Notes under the pieces: generated by a model
Seen by the model: the letters and a program-made list of their open reading frames with translations, nothing else
Database searches by the model: none
Told to the model about the DNA's origin: nothing
Position numbers and translations under genes: made by a program
Part shown: positions 1 to 8,115 of the stretch, piece by piece
How positions within the stretch are numbered: the stretch's first letter is position 1
Layout: each line of letters starts with the position of its first letter
DNA from: Sphingomonas tagetis
Lineage (GTDB): Bacteria; Pseudomonadota; Alphaproteobacteria; Sphingomonadales; Sphingomonadaceae
Length of the DNA: 64,000 nt
Direction of reading: 5' to 3'
NCBI RefSeq assembly: GCF_024211275.1
Contig: NZ_JAMLDX010000002.1
Span: 1-64,000, forward strand

Positions 1-705
1 AGTCAATGCAACGTCCGGCCTTGTGAGACCCGATACAGCACCACCGACCCATCGGCCGGCGAGTGCGGACAGATCCTTGAGACCCTCAAGGGACAACCGC
101 CAAGCAACTGCAAATTACAGATCAACACCTCGAAACTCGATCAGCGCCCGCTCTACGAGCTGCCGGCGCTGACCGCGCACGAAGCGGTGCCGGGGCACCA
201 CCATCAGATCGCGCTCCAGCAGGAGCTGGAAACGAGCAAGTTCCGTCGCCACCTCGCCAGCTTCACCGCCTTCACCGAAGGCTGGGGACTCTATTCGGAA
301 TATCTCGGGATCGAGATGGGACTGTACGACACGCCCGAGAAGCAGATGGGGCGCCTCAGCTACGAAATGTGGCGCGCCTGCCGGCTGGTGGTCGATACCG
401 GCATCCATTCGAAGGGCTGGACCAAGGAACAGGCGGTCAAGTTCATGCTCGACAACACCGCGCTGTCGGCGGCGAATATCGATGCCGAGGTCAATCGCTA
501 TATCAGCTGGCCGGGGCAAGCGCTCGGCTACAAGCTCGGCGAGCTCAAGATCCGCGAGCTGCGCAAGCACGCCGAAACCGCGCTCAGGCCGAAGTTTGAC
601 CTCAAGGGCTTTCACGACGCCGTGGTCGGCCAGGGCGCGGTCCCGCTCGACATACTCGACGTGCAGATCGAAAGCTGGATCGCGAGCGAGAAAGCCAAGG
701 GATAG
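1..705 (+). CDS. DUF885 family protein, C-terminal part (5' end outside window)
   Basis: The frame is open from base 1 to a TAG at 703-705, so this is the last 234 residues of a longer protein. Window residues 60-69 read HEAVPGHHHQ, the HExxPGHH signature of DUF885, a family of large (about 550-600 residue), usually exported, zinc-peptidase-like proteins. The context LYELPALTAHEAVPGHHHQ is typical of the family, and the helical C-terminus (FTEGWGLYSEYLG, then RLSYEMWRACRLVVDTGIH) also fits. The substrate is unknown. The first 40 codons use codons rare elsewhere in the window (agt, tgt, tta, ctt) and are Cys-rich, which differs from the rest of the gene. Family assignment is secure; the enzymatic role is inferred. 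Confidence 0.85.
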   Translation, partial: SQCNVRPCETRYSTTDPSAGECGQILETLKGQPPSNCKLQINTSKLDQRPLYELPALTAHEAVPGHHHQIALQQELETSKFRRHLASFTAFTEGWGLYSEYLGIEMGLYDTPEKQMGRLSYEMWRACRLVVDTGIHSKGWTKEQAVKFMLDNTALSAANIDAEVNRYISWPGQALGYKLGELKIRELRKHAETALRPKFDLKGFHDAVVGQGAVPLDILDVQIESWIASEKAKG

Positions 706-764
706 CAAACGCTTCCTTAACCCTGTGCTGGCATCACGCAGCTTCCGGATTTTGGAGCGCGACC

Positions 765-1514
765 GTGACCCGCACCGTCAAAGCCATTGCCGTCTTCCTC
801 GCCCCGCTCGCGCTCGCCGCGTGCAGCGGTGGTGAAGAGGCGCCGCAGAACAATGTCGCCGCGCTCGACGACGAACTCGCCGGAAATGGCGCCGATCCCG
901 CGCTGATGGGCGCGCTGCAGGACCAGATCATGGTCGATCCGCAGCTCGCGCAGCAATCGAACAAGGACGCGATCCGCCCGCCCAGCCAGCCCTATTCCGC
1001 GCCGCTCCCTGCCGAAACGGTCGCCGCCGGCAAGACCGCAATGCCCAAGGATGGCGAGCTGATGAAGGCTCCCGCCCCGACCGCCGCCAAGGCCGGCGCG
1101 TTCGCCGCTCAGGAACAGGCCGCCACGCTCGGCGGCCTCGCCGCGCGCCAGAAGAACCCACGCACTGCGTCGTGCGCGGCCAAGCTCGCCTATTCGGCAG
1201 GCTGGGCCGCGCGCATGCCCGCCGCGATCCCGCTCCACCCGCAGGCCCGCGTGGTCGAGGCGGCAGGGACGCAGGCCGATGGCTGCTCGCTGCGCGCCGT
1301 CACCTTCTCCGCCCCGCAGCCACTGCAGACGATGATCGACTGGTATTACACCCGCGCAATCAAGGGCGGCTACACCGCCGAGCATCAGCTCAAGGACGGC
1401 ACGCACCTGCTCGGCGGCACGCGCAAGAGCGACGGCGCGGCGTTTCTGATCTTCCTGTCCGACCGCCCCGGCGGCGGCACCGATATCGACTTGCTCGCCG
1501 ACGGCGGCAAGTAA
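765..1514 (+). CDS. Conserved secreted lipoprotein of unknown function
   Basis: A 249-residue protein starting at GTG (765) with GGAG about 8 bases upstream. The N-terminus MTRTVKAIAVFLAPLALAAC is a lipoprotein signal peptide with lipobox LAAC, so the mature protein should begin at Cys20 and be membrane anchored. It is followed by an acidic, Ala/Pro-rich linker, then a more ordered C-terminal half (about residues 140-249) that contains WYYTRAIKGGYTAEHQ and a final LLADGGK. I do not recognise a named domain. It stands alone between the DUF885 gene and a strong hairpin, so it is probably monocistronic. Confidence 0.8.
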   Translation: MTRTVKAIAVFLAPLALAACSGGEEAPQNNVAALDDELAGNGADPALMGALQDQIMVDPQLAQQSNKDAIRPPSQPYSAPLPAETVAAGKTAMPKDGELMKAPAPTAAKAGAFAAQEQAATLGGLAARQKNPRTASCAAKLAYSAGWAARMPAAIPLHPQARVVEAAGTQADGCSLRAVTFSAPQPLQTMIDWYYTRAIKGGYTAEHQLKDGTHLLGGTRKSDGAAFLIFLSDRPGGGTDIDLLADGGK

Positions 1515-1527
1515 CCGGGCTCTCCCG

Positions 1528-1553
1528 GGGGACGGAGCTGTTGCTCCGTCCCC
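1528..1553 (+). terminator. Strong hairpin after the lipoprotein gene
   Basis: An 11-bp perfect stem (1528-1538 pairing with 1543-1553) closes a TGTT loop 14 bases after the lipoprotein stop codon. There is no downstream T run, so it is either a terminator lacking the usual U tract or an mRNA 3'-end stabiliser ahead of crcB. Confidence 0.5.
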
Positions 1554-1608
1554 AACCCGAGCTCGGGCGAGGCTGGTCCCCGCGAGCGAACCGCGCTAGG
1601 GCGGCGCG

Positions 1609-1986
1609 ATGTCCCATCTTCTTCTCGTCATGCTCGGCGGCGCGATCGGCTCCGGCGCACGGCACCTCACCGGCCGCGCCGCGCTCGCTTTGTGGGGACC
1701 CGATTTCCCCTGGGGAACGCTGATCGTGAACCTGCTCGGCGGCTTCGCGATGGGGGCGCTCGTCTCCTGGCTCGCCGCGCGCAGCGGCGGCAACGAGGCG
1801 ATGCGCTATCTGCTCGGCGTCGGCGTGCTTGGCGGCTTCACCACCTTCTCGGCCTTCTCGCTCGACGCGGCGCAGCTGCTCCAGCGCGGCGACCACGGCG
1901 TCGCGCTCGCCTATATCCTCGCCTCGGTGGTCGGCTCGATCGTCGCGCTGTTCGCCGGCCTCCAGCTTTCGCGAGCCTTCGCATGA
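1609..1986 (+). CDS. crcB: Fluoride efflux channel CrcB/FluC
   Basis: A 125-residue, very hydrophobic protein with four predicted membrane segments, the usual FluC size. The signature GGFTTFSAFS lies at residues 75-84, and the first helix carries the family's GxxxGSGARHL-like start followed by GTLIVNLLGGFAMG. FluC dimers export fluoride passively and protect enolase and pyrophosphatase. The stop codon overlaps the start of the next gene (ATGA at 1983-1986), which suggests translational coupling to the pseudouridine synthase. No fluoride riboswitch core was recognised upstream. Confidence 0.95.
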   Translation: MSHLLLVMLGGAIGSGARHLTGRAALALWGPDFPWGTLIVNLLGGFAMGALVSWLAARSGGNEAMRYLLGVGVLGGFTTFSAFSLDAAQLLQRGDHGVALAYILASVVGSIVALFAGLQLSRAFA

Positions 1987-3119
1987 CCAAGCTTGCCGAA
2001 AACGTCCGCCAGTTCACCGTCGCGCTCGACGATGACGGCATCCGGCTCGACCGCTGGTTCAAGCGGCATCTGCCCGACACCAGCTTCAACCTCGTCTCGC
2101 GCTGGGCGCGCACGGGCCAGCTCCGCGTCGATGGCGCGCGCGCCACGCCGGGCGACCGCATCCAGGCCGGCCAGATCATCCGCGTCCCGCCCGCCGAAGC
2201 GCCGGAGCCGGGCACGGCCAAGCCCAAAAAGGCGCGCCCCCAGCTCACGCCCGAGCAGATCGAATTCGCCGAATCGATGGTGATCCACCGCGACGCGCAG
2301 GCGATCGTGCTCAACAAGCCGCCCGGCCTCGCGACACAGGGCGGCACCAAGACTCACGACCATGTCGATCAGCTGCTCGACGGCCTCTATTTCGACCTCG
2401 ATACGCGGCCCAAGCTCGTCCACCGGCTCGACAAGGACACGTCGGGCGCGCTCGTCCTCGCCCGCACCGCGCGCGCCGCCGCCTATTTCGCCAAGAACTT
2501 CTCGGGCCGCACCGCGCGCAAGACCTATTGGGCGATCGTCATGGGCATGCCCGACGTCGAGGACGGCTATATCGACCTGCCGCTCTGCAAGCAGCCCGGC
2601 ACGGGCGGCGAGAAGATGCAGGTCGACATGAAGGACGGGCAGGTCGCCCGCACGCGCTATCGCGTGATCGACAATGCCGGCGACCGCGCCGCCTGGGTCG
2701 AGCTTCAGCCGCACACCGGCCGCACCCACCAGCTGCGCGTCCACATGGCGGCGATCGGCCACCCGATTGTCGGCGACGGCAAATACGGTCTCGCGGAAGC
2801 GTTCCTGACGGGCAGCATCAGCCGCAAGATGCACCTCCACGCCCGCCGTATCCGCATTCCCCATCCCGACGGCGACAAGCTCGACGTGACGGCGGACCTG
2901 CCGACGCATTTCGCCGAGACGCTCGCGCAGCTCGGCTTCGACATCGCGACCGGCGACAACATGCCGCCCGACGAACGCGCGCCGATGACGCGCGAACAGA
3001 AGAAGTCGCAGGCCAAGGCGCACGCCAAGACCGTCCGCAAGGAGCGCCGCGGCGAGAGGCGCGGACGCGGCGACAAGGCGGAAAAGCCGGTGAAGAAGCC
3101 CGAGAAAAAGAAGAAATGA
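1983..3119 (+). CDS. RluA-family 23S rRNA pseudouridine synthase (RluC-like)
   Basis: A 378-residue protein. The ATG at 1983 overlaps the crcB stop and restores a normal N-terminus; a longer in-frame reading runs through crcB and is not credible. Residues about 18-68 form an S4 RNA-binding domain (IRLDRWFKRHLP...SGQLRVDG-type). The catalytic motif HRLDKDTSG is at 147-155 with the nucleophile Asp150, and LQPHTGRTHQLRVH follows. These enzymes convert specific 23S rRNA uridines to pseudouridine. The last 50 residues are an extremely Lys/Arg-rich tail ending KPEKKKK, probably an added RNA-binding extension. RluC is the likeliest subgroup, but target sites cannot be read from sequence. Confidence 0.92.
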   Translation: MTKLAENVRQFTVALDDDGIRLDRWFKRHLPDTSFNLVSRWARTGQLRVDGARATPGDRIQAGQIIRVPPAEAPEPGTAKPKKARPQLTPEQIEFAESMVIHRDAQAIVLNKPPGLATQGGTKTHDHVDQLLDGLYFDLDTRPKLVHRLDKDTSGALVLARTARAAAYFAKNFSGRTARKTYWAIVMGMPDVEDGYIDLPLCKQPGTGGEKMQVDMKDGQVARTRYRVIDNAGDRAAWVELQPHTGRTHQLRVHMAAIGHPIVGDGKYGLAEAFLTGSISRKMHLHARRIRIPHPDGDKLDVTADLPTHFAETLAQLGFDIATGDNMPPDERAPMTREQKKSQAKAHAKTVRKERRGERRGRGDKAEKPVKKPEKKKK

Positions 3120-3133
3120 TCGGCACGCACTTC

Positions 3134-3270
3134 ATTCCTCCCCCGGAGGGGGAGGGGGACCAGCGAAGCTGGTGGAGGGGTAGCCTCCACGAGCGAGCCG
3201 GTCGTTGTTCGGCTAACCACCCCTCCACCACCGCTTCGCGGCGGTCCCCCTCCCCCTCCGGGGGAGGAAT
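3134..3270. repeat. Long palindromic intergenic repeat
   Basis: Perfect 28-bp inverted arms (3134-3161 and 3243-3270, starting attcctccccc and ending ggggaggaat) flank an inner, slightly imperfect second pair of arms around AGCGAAGCTGGTGGAGGGGT. The unit fills almost the whole gap between the pseudouridine synthase and the HAD gene. It has the look of a dispersed palindromic (REP/BIME- or MITE-like) element; transcribed, it would form a long rod. Confidence 0.8.
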
Positions 3271-3282
3271 TGGGACGAACGC

Positions 3283-3942
3283 ATGACTCGCCTCGCCGTC
3301 TTCGACTGCGACGGCACGCTCGTCGATTCGCAGGCGAATATCTGCCGCGCGATGGAGGCGTGCTTCGTCGAGCACCGGCTCGACCCGCCCGGGCGCGACG
3401 CGATCCGGCGCATCGTGGGCTTGAGCCTCATCCCCGCCATCGCCCTGCTCGCCCCCGCGGCCGAGGCGCGGCAGCACGCGGACATGGCCGATGCCTATAA
3501 GCGCGCCTTCTGGGCGATGCGCAGCGACCGCTCGCTCGATCCCGAGCCGCTGTTCGACGGCGTCGCCGAGGCGATCGAGGCGCTGTACGATGCCGGCTGG
3601 AAGCTCGGCGTCGCCACCGGCAAGTCCGATCGCGGGCTCGGCCATATCCTCGACCATCACGGCCTGACGAGCCGTTTCGTCACGCTCCACACCGCCGACC
3701 GCCACCCGTCCAAGCCGCATCCCGCCATGCTCGAAGCCTGTATTGCCGAGGCCGGCGCGGTTCCCGAAACCACCGCGATGATCGGCGACACCAGCTTCGA
3801 CATCGAGATGGCGGTCGCGGCCGGGACGCACCCGATCGGGGTTGCGTGGGGTTATCACGACGCGCATGAATTGCATGCGGCGGGCGCGCGCGATGTGGTG
3901 ACCCACGCACGCGACTTGCCCGCGCTGCTGGAGGCGCTGTGA
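3283..3942 (+). CDS. HAD-family phosphatase, phosphoglycolate phosphatase-like
   Basis: A 219-residue HAD hydrolase. Motif I is DCDGTLVDS at residues 8-16, with the nucleophile Asp and the acid/base Asp two residues later. Motif II is ATGKSDRG in the middle, Lys of KPHPAML is motif III, and IGDTSFDIEMAVAAG is motif IV. The helical cap inserted after motif I is that of class I phosphatases such as Gph. The substrate may be 2-phosphoglycolate or another small phosphomonoester; it is not decided by sequence. The stop overlaps the next gene's GTG by four bases. Confidence 0.88.
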   Translation: MTRLAVFDCDGTLVDSQANICRAMEACFVEHRLDPPGRDAIRRIVGLSLIPAIALLAPAAEARQHADMADAYKRAFWAMRSDRSLDPEPLFDGVAEAIEALYDAGWKLGVATGKSDRGLGHILDHHGLTSRFVTLHTADRHPSKPHPAMLEACIAEAGAVPETTAMIGDTSFDIEMAVAAGTHPIGVAWGYHDAHELHAAGARDVVTHARDLPALLEAL

Positions 3943-4157
3943 CCGACGACCCTGCCCGCAACCGCTATTTCGCGATGATCGGCGTGCAGTTGCTCGCGGT
4001 GATCGGCGCGGTGTTCGGGCTGGTGCTGATGGGCCGCGCCACCGGCTGGTTCCAGACGATCCTCGGCGGCGCGATCCTGATCTCCGGCCTCTATGTCATG
4101 GCCGTGGTGCCGCGTGCGATGGCGCGCAAATGGCGCACGCCACCCCCCACGGATTGA
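3939..4157 (+). CDS. Small two-helix membrane protein of unknown function
   Basis: A 72-residue protein starting at GTG, overlapping the HAD stop (GTGA). Two hydrophobic segments (about residues 11-32 and 39-57) are followed by a basic tail, RAMARKWRTPPPTD. No named domain is visible. It sits between the HAD phosphatase and the ATP12 chaperone and is probably cotranscribed with both. A role in F1Fo assembly is possible from its position only. Confidence 0.7.
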   Translation: MTDDPARNRYFAMIGVQLLAVIGAVFGLVLMGRATGWFQTILGGAILISGLYVMAVVPRAMARKWRTPPPTD

Positions 4158-4173
4158 AGCTGTCGAGTAAGTC

Positions 4174-4863
4174 ATGAAACGCTTCTGGAAAGACGTCGCC
4201 ACCGTCGCAGTGGACGGCGGCCACGACATCCATCTCGACGGTCGCCCGGTGCGCACCCCTGGCCGCGCGCCGCTGACGCTGCCCAGCCCCGCGCTCGCAC
4301 AAGCGGTCGCCGAGGAATGGCGCGCGGTGGACAAGGATGTCGACCCGCGCGCGATGCCGCTCACCGGCCTCGCCAACGCCGCGATCGACCGCATCGCGGC
4401 CGATCCCGCGACCTTCGCCGCTGGACTCGCGCAATATGGCGAGAGCGACCTCCTCTGCTATCGCGCCGATCACCCGCTCGAACTGCAACTCCGGCAGCAG
4501 GCGTCGTGGGACCCGCTGCTCGATTGGGCGAAGACGCGCTATGGCGCCCCGCTGGTCACCGCGACCGGGATCATGCACCGCGCCCAGCCGCCCGCCAGCC
4601 TCACGGCGCTATCCGAGGCGGTGGCGGCGCGTTCGCCGTTCGAGCTCGCCGCGCTGTCCCCGCTCGTCACCGTCAGTGGCTCGCTGATCGCCGCACTCGC
4701 GCTGCTCGAACGCGCCGCGACGCCCGACGACATCTGGTCCGCCATCAATCTCGACGAGGACTGGCAGGTCGAGCATTGGGGCGAGGACGACCTCGCCCGC
4801 CAGGCCCGCGCCACCCGCCACGCCGATTTCGACGCTGGCGTGCGGTTGCTAGAGCTGCTGTGA
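4174..4863 (+). CDS. ATP12-family F1-ATPase assembly chaperone
   Basis: A 229-residue protein with the ATP12 layout: an N-terminal MKRFWKDV...VHLDGRPVRTP-type strand region, then an alpha-helical domain with EEWRAVDKDVDPRAMPLTGLANAAIDR and YGESDLLCYRADHP, the most recognisable family stretch. In mitochondria and alphaproteobacteria, ATP12 binds the F1 alpha subunit and helps assemble the hexamer. There are no atp genes in this window, so it acts in trans. Its 3' end overlaps the convergent membrane protein gene by 15 bases. Confidence 0.92.
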   Translation: MKRFWKDVATVAVDGGHDIHLDGRPVRTPGRAPLTLPSPALAQAVAEEWRAVDKDVDPRAMPLTGLANAAIDRIAADPATFAAGLAQYGESDLLCYRADHPLELQLRQQASWDPLLDWAKTRYGAPLVTATGIMHRAQPPASLTALSEAVAARSPFELAALSPLVTVSGSLIAALALLERAATPDDIWSAINLDEDWQVEHWGEDDLARQARATRHADFDAGVRLLELL

Positions 4864-5418
4864 CGCGACCGGCGCCGCTGCCGGCAACAGCTTCGCGATG
4901 ATCGCCCCCGCCGCGATCCAGCCGACGATCTCGCTGATCCACAGATAGATGAAATAGCCCCACGGCGCGTGGTTGAAGATCGGCTGGCCGATCTGGCTAT
5001 AGGCGGTGATCGCCACCGCGAAGATCGCGACCAGCGTCAACCGCCGCCCAAGGCTCGCCTCGCCCGCCATCCGCAATCCGACCGCGAGCAGCAAGGTGCA
5101 GACGATACCCAGCACGAGCCCGCCGACCAGCGCGCTCATGTCAGGATTGGCGAAACCGCTCGCGTTGAACAGCACCAGCGCCACCGGTCCCTGCCCATAA
5201 GCGGCAGTGCCAGCCGCGGTGCCCGGCCACGGGATCGCATAGGCGCCGGTTCCGCCCGGCCCCAGATTCTGCGCCAGCGCCGCCTGCACCGCGACACTTT
5301 GCGCGTCGCCAGCATTGCTCAGCGCCAGCAGGCTCAGCGGCGTGCCCCAGAAGATGAACCCCACGAACCACATCGCCAGCCCGCCCAGCAGCCCGCCCAG
5401 GATCACGCGCGCCATCAT
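4849..5418 (-). CDS. Integral membrane protein of unknown function
   Basis: A 189-residue protein beginning MMARVILGGLLGGLAMWFVGF; the second Met (5415) is an equally good start. About four transmembrane helices are predicted, with a longer periplasmic loop after the first (about residues 35-80, including AIPWPGTAAG). The C-terminus is a conserved-looking amphipathic region, HAPWGYFIYLWISEIVGW. No family is recognised with certainty. It is convergent with ATP12 and seems monocistronic. Confidence 0.7.
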   Translation of the reverse strand: MMARVILGGLLGGLAMWFVGFIFWGTPLSLLALSNAGDAQSVAVQAALAQNLGPGGTGAYAIPWPGTAAGTAAYGQGPVALVLFNASGFANPDMSALVGGLVLGIVCTLLLAVGLRMAGEASLGRRLTLVAIFAVAITAYSQIGQPIFNHAPWGYFIYLWISEIVGWIAAGAIIAKLLPAAAPVASQQL

Positions 5419-5470
5419 CCGTCTCCCCTTGTTGCGAAGGTCAGGCTACGCCGATCGCGCGGCGATGCAA

Positions 5471-6415
5471 TCAGCGATGCGCCGCCCGCATCAGGCGATC
5501 GTTGATCGCGATGCCGATCCCGATGTCGGGAATGGGCGCCACCGCGATCGCCGCCGCATCGGAGTCATCCGCCCGGTGCAGCGCATCGAACAGCCGCGCG
5601 GCCGCTTCGGTCAGATCGCCCTTCGCCGACAGCGTGTCGTTGCCCGCCACCGCGCCGAACCCGATCATCCATTCATCGGCGCAACGCTCGGTCGCCTCCA
5701 GCCGCACCGGCTTGGACGGCGCATAATGGCTCGCCAGCTGCCCCGGCGCCTCGACCTTGCCGTCCGCACCGCGCCCCAACCATCGCCCGATCTCGCGCTC
5801 GATCGCCTCCGCCGCGATCGGGCCGGGCCGCAGCAAGCGCGGCGAGCCGCCCAATGCGACGATGGTCGATTCGATCCCCCCGCTGGTCGCGCCGTCGTCG
5901 ATGATCAGCGGGATGCGCCCACCCAGGCTCGCCGCGACATGCGCCGCCCGCGTCGGGCTGATCGACCCGCTGGCATTGGCCGAGGGCGCCGCGAGCGGCT
6001 TGCCCGCCGCCGCCAGCAACGCCTGCATCGCGCGATGCTGCGGCACGCGGATCGCCACCGTCTCCAGCCCCGCCGTCACCAGCCCGGCAATCGCCGCATC
6101 GGGCCGCAGCGGCAGCACCAATGTCAGCGGCCCCGGCCAGAATGCGTCGGCGAGCGCGCGCGCATCGCGGTCGAACAGCGCGATCTTCTCCGCGGCCTGC
6201 CGGTCGGGCACATGCACGATCAGCGGATTGAATGAAGGCCGCCCCTTGGCCGCATAGATCCCGGCCACCGCGTTCGCGTCGGTCGCGTCCGCAGCCAGCC
6301 CATAGACCGTCTCGGTCGGCACCGCGACACAGCCGCCAGCCGCGATCACCGCCGCCGCCTCGGCCATCGCCGCGTCGCCATAGGGCAAGGTTCGGGTGTC
6401 GGTTGGAGCGGTCAT
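5471..6415 (-). CDS. L-threonylcarbamoyladenylate synthase (Sua5 type)
   Basis: A 314-residue protein in the Sua5 rather than the short TsaC format. The N-terminal YrdC/TsaC domain (about residues 10-205) shows VAVPTETVYGLAADA, KGRPSFNPLIVHV and APSANASGSISPT. A C-terminal Sua5 domain follows the linker APGQLASHYAPSKP, the hallmark linker of the long form. The enzyme makes threonylcarbamoyl-AMP from threonine, bicarbonate and ATP for t6A37 modification of ANN-decoding tRNAs. It diverges from the small membrane protein at 6440, leaving a 24-bp gap. Confidence 0.95.
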   Translation of the reverse strand: MTAPTDTRTLPYGDAAMAEAAAVIAAGGCVAVPTETVYGLAADATDANAVAGIYAAKGRPSFNPLIVHVPDRQAAEKIALFDRDARALADAFWPGPLTLVLPLRPDAAIAGLVTAGLETVAIRVPQHRAMQALLAAAGKPLAAPSANASGSISPTRAAHVAASLGGRIPLIIDDGATSGGIESTIVALGGSPRLLRPGPIAAEAIEREIGRWLGRGADGKVEAPGQLASHYAPSKPVRLEATERCADEWMIGFGAVAGNDTLSAKGDLTEAAARLFDALHRADDSDAAAIAVAPIPDIGIGIAINDRLMRAAHR

Positions 6416-6439
6416 CGGCCCTCGCTATAACGCGCCGAT

Positions 6440-6931
6440 ATGCCCGGCAAGCGCAGACGATCGACCCCACCGCCCGAGCGGCTGTTCTACGCGCCGCCGC
6501 CGGGCTGGCTCGCGCAATGGCCGGTCGCGTTCTTCGCGGTGATCGCCATCCTGCTCGGCCGCGCTGCGCTGAGCGAAGCGCGCTACGCCGCGCCGTTCGC
6601 CGGGACATCGCTGCTGTTGGCCGCCGGCATCTATGTCAACTGGCGCCGCCGCTGGCCCTGGCTCGGCCCCGCGCTGCGCGCCCACGCCGCCGGCCTCGTC
6701 GTCAACCCCTACAGCGCTCGCCCTGCCGCGCTGCCCTGGGTCGATGTGGTCGGCATGATCGACGATCCCTCCGACCACAGCATCGTGTTCGACCCGCGCG
6801 ATCCCGCCGACCGAGTCCGCCATTTGCTCGTGATGCGCCGCGGCCCCGCCGTGCCGCGCGACATCCGCACGCGCGACGGCGTCTATTTCGTCGATGTCAT
6901 CGAGGATTATTGGCGAATGCCGAAAAGCTAG
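6440..6931 (+). CDS. Membrane protein of unknown function
   Basis: A 163-residue protein. A basic, Pro-rich N-terminus (MPGKRRRSTPPPERLFY) is followed by two hydrophobic helices near residues 27-45 and 52-66 and a soluble C-terminal half ending VYFVDVIEDYWRMPKS. The soluble part has alternating strands (GLVVNPYSA, WVDVVGMIDD, VFDPRDPADR), reminiscent of small bacterial PH-like domains, but the match is weak. Its end overlaps the convergent GntR gene by four bases. Confidence 0.65.
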   Translation: MPGKRRRSTPPPERLFYAPPPGWLAQWPVAFFAVIAILLGRAALSEARYAAPFAGTSLLLAAGIYVNWRRRWPWLGPALRAHAAGLVVNPYSARPAALPWVDVVGMIDDPSDHSIVFDPRDPADRVRHLLVMRRGPAVPRDIRTRDGVYFVDVIEDYWRMPKS

Positions 6932-7284
6932 GCGATCTCGCGGTCGAGCAATTCGTGCGCGCTCAACCCCAGCAGCGCGATATGGTCGCGCACCTTGGGC
7001 CAATAGCTGGTGAGGAAGCGGTCGCGCTCGGCGATCTTGAGCCGCTCGACCGCGCCCGGCAGCACAAACATGCCGACCCCGCGCCGCACCTCGACATAGC
7101 CGTCGTCCTGAAAGCTCTGATAGGCCTTGGCCACAGTCAGCGGGTTCGCGCCATGCTCGGCCGCGAGCGCGCGCACCGACGGCAACTGGTCCCCCGCGCG
7201 GTATTCGCCGCGCAGAATCGCCGAGGCGATAATCGCACGCAGCTTCAGGTAAACCGGGCTGTCTTCATGCTCGAGCGCTGTCAT
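6928..7284 (-). CDS. GntR-family transcriptional regulator, YtrA-type
   Basis: A 118-residue protein. The N-terminal winged helix-turn-helix is clear: SPVYLKLRAIIASAILRGEY, GDQLPSVRALAAEHGANPLTVAKAYQSFQDDGYVEVRRGVGMFV. The short (about 40-residue) C-terminal segment lacks a ligand-binding FadR or UTRA domain, which places it in the YtrA subgroup, whose members often control ABC transporters. No ABC gene adjoins it, so its target is not evident. It may autoregulate. Confidence 0.88.
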   Translation of the reverse strand: MTALEHEDSPVYLKLRAIIASAILRGEYRAGDQLPSVRALAAEHGANPLTVAKAYQSFQDDGYVEVRRGVGMFVLPGAVERLKIAERDRFLTSYWPKVRDHIALLGLSAHELLDREIA

Positions 7285-7336
7285 GGTGCCTTAATACAGC
7301 ATGGGGCAATGAAGTGCCAGCGCGAATGCGGTTTCG

Positions 7337-7933
7337 TCAGATACCGTCAGTCGGGCCGTTCCAGGTCGAGACCACCTTGTCAAACCCGGGCCGGGGCCGC
7401 TCGTCCAGCGGCCGCGACGGCGTGCCGATGAACACGAATCCGGCGATCCGCTCGGGCGCCGCGCCGAACAGGTCGCGCACCCGTTCGCTATAGGCCGCCC
7501 AGCCGGTCAGCCAGCACGCGGCATAGCCCGACGCATGCGCGGCGTGTTCCAGATTCATCGCCGCCGCGCCGACCGACAGCTCCTGCTCCCACAGCGGAAT
7601 GTGACTCTCGACCTTGGGCGAGGCCAGCACCACCACCAAGGTCGGCGCCTGCCGGGCGAAAAAGTCCATCGCCTCGATCTCGAGCCGCCCCGCCTCGGGC
7701 TTGTCCGCGCGATACGCCGCGACCAGCGCCGCCGCGAGCGCGTCGCGCGCTTCGGCCGGCACCACCACGAACCGCCACGGCGCCAGCTTGCCATGATCGG
7801 GCGTGCGCGCCGCGATTTCGAGGATCTGCCGTAGCTCGCCTGCATCCGGCCCCGGCGCGATCATGTCGCGCGCCTTGGCGGAACGGCGGGTGGCGAGCAG
7901 CGAAAGCGGCGTCGAGCGGTCGTTGAAGGTCAT
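7337..7933 (-). CDS. Nitroreductase-family FMN oxidoreductase (YdjA-like)
   Basis: A 198-residue protein with the start set at ATG 7933, giving MTFNDRSTPLSLLATRRSAK; the longer upstream reading adds an unlikely Cys/Arg-rich leader. FMN-binding signals include TRRSAK near residues 15-20, ARTPDHGKLAPWRFVVV, and the late GFVFIGTPSRPLDERPRP. Size and motifs match the compact YdjA/RutE-like nitroreductases, which reduce flavin-accepted substrates with NAD(P)H. The physiological substrate is unknown. It is divergent from the peptide transporter. Confidence 0.88.
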   Translation of the reverse strand: MTFNDRSTPLSLLATRRSAKARDMIAPGPDAGELRQILEIAARTPDHGKLAPWRFVVVPAEARDALAAALVAAYRADKPEAGRLEIEAMDFFARQAPTLVVVLASPKVESHIPLWEQELSVGAAAMNLEHAAHASGYAACWLTGWAAYSERVRDLFGAAPERIAGFVFIGTPSRPLDERPRPGFDKVVSTWNGPTDGI

Positions 7934-8115
7934 GGCCGCGCAGTTAGGGACTTTCCGCGCCGGACAAAAGCGCCGGTCGCACAAAATCGATCGCGCTCAT
8001 CCGAGGTTCAGTTTCAAGCGACACAATATTGCTTCACACGGCGGTTTTCGCCGCTAGGTTCCAACCCATCAAGGCGCAGGCCCATGGAGGCCGCGCAGTT
8101 CAAAGGGGTAGGCGC

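Noticed and set aside
1515..1608. Possible fluoride riboswitch before crcB
   Set aside because: Only a long hairpin is present; I could not find the conserved crcB-motif core.
1692..1982. Extension of the pseudouridine synthase gene upstream into crcB
   Set aside because: The ATG at 1983 overlaps the crcB stop, and the S4 domain begins right after it; the upstream frame is Arg/Ala-rich noise.
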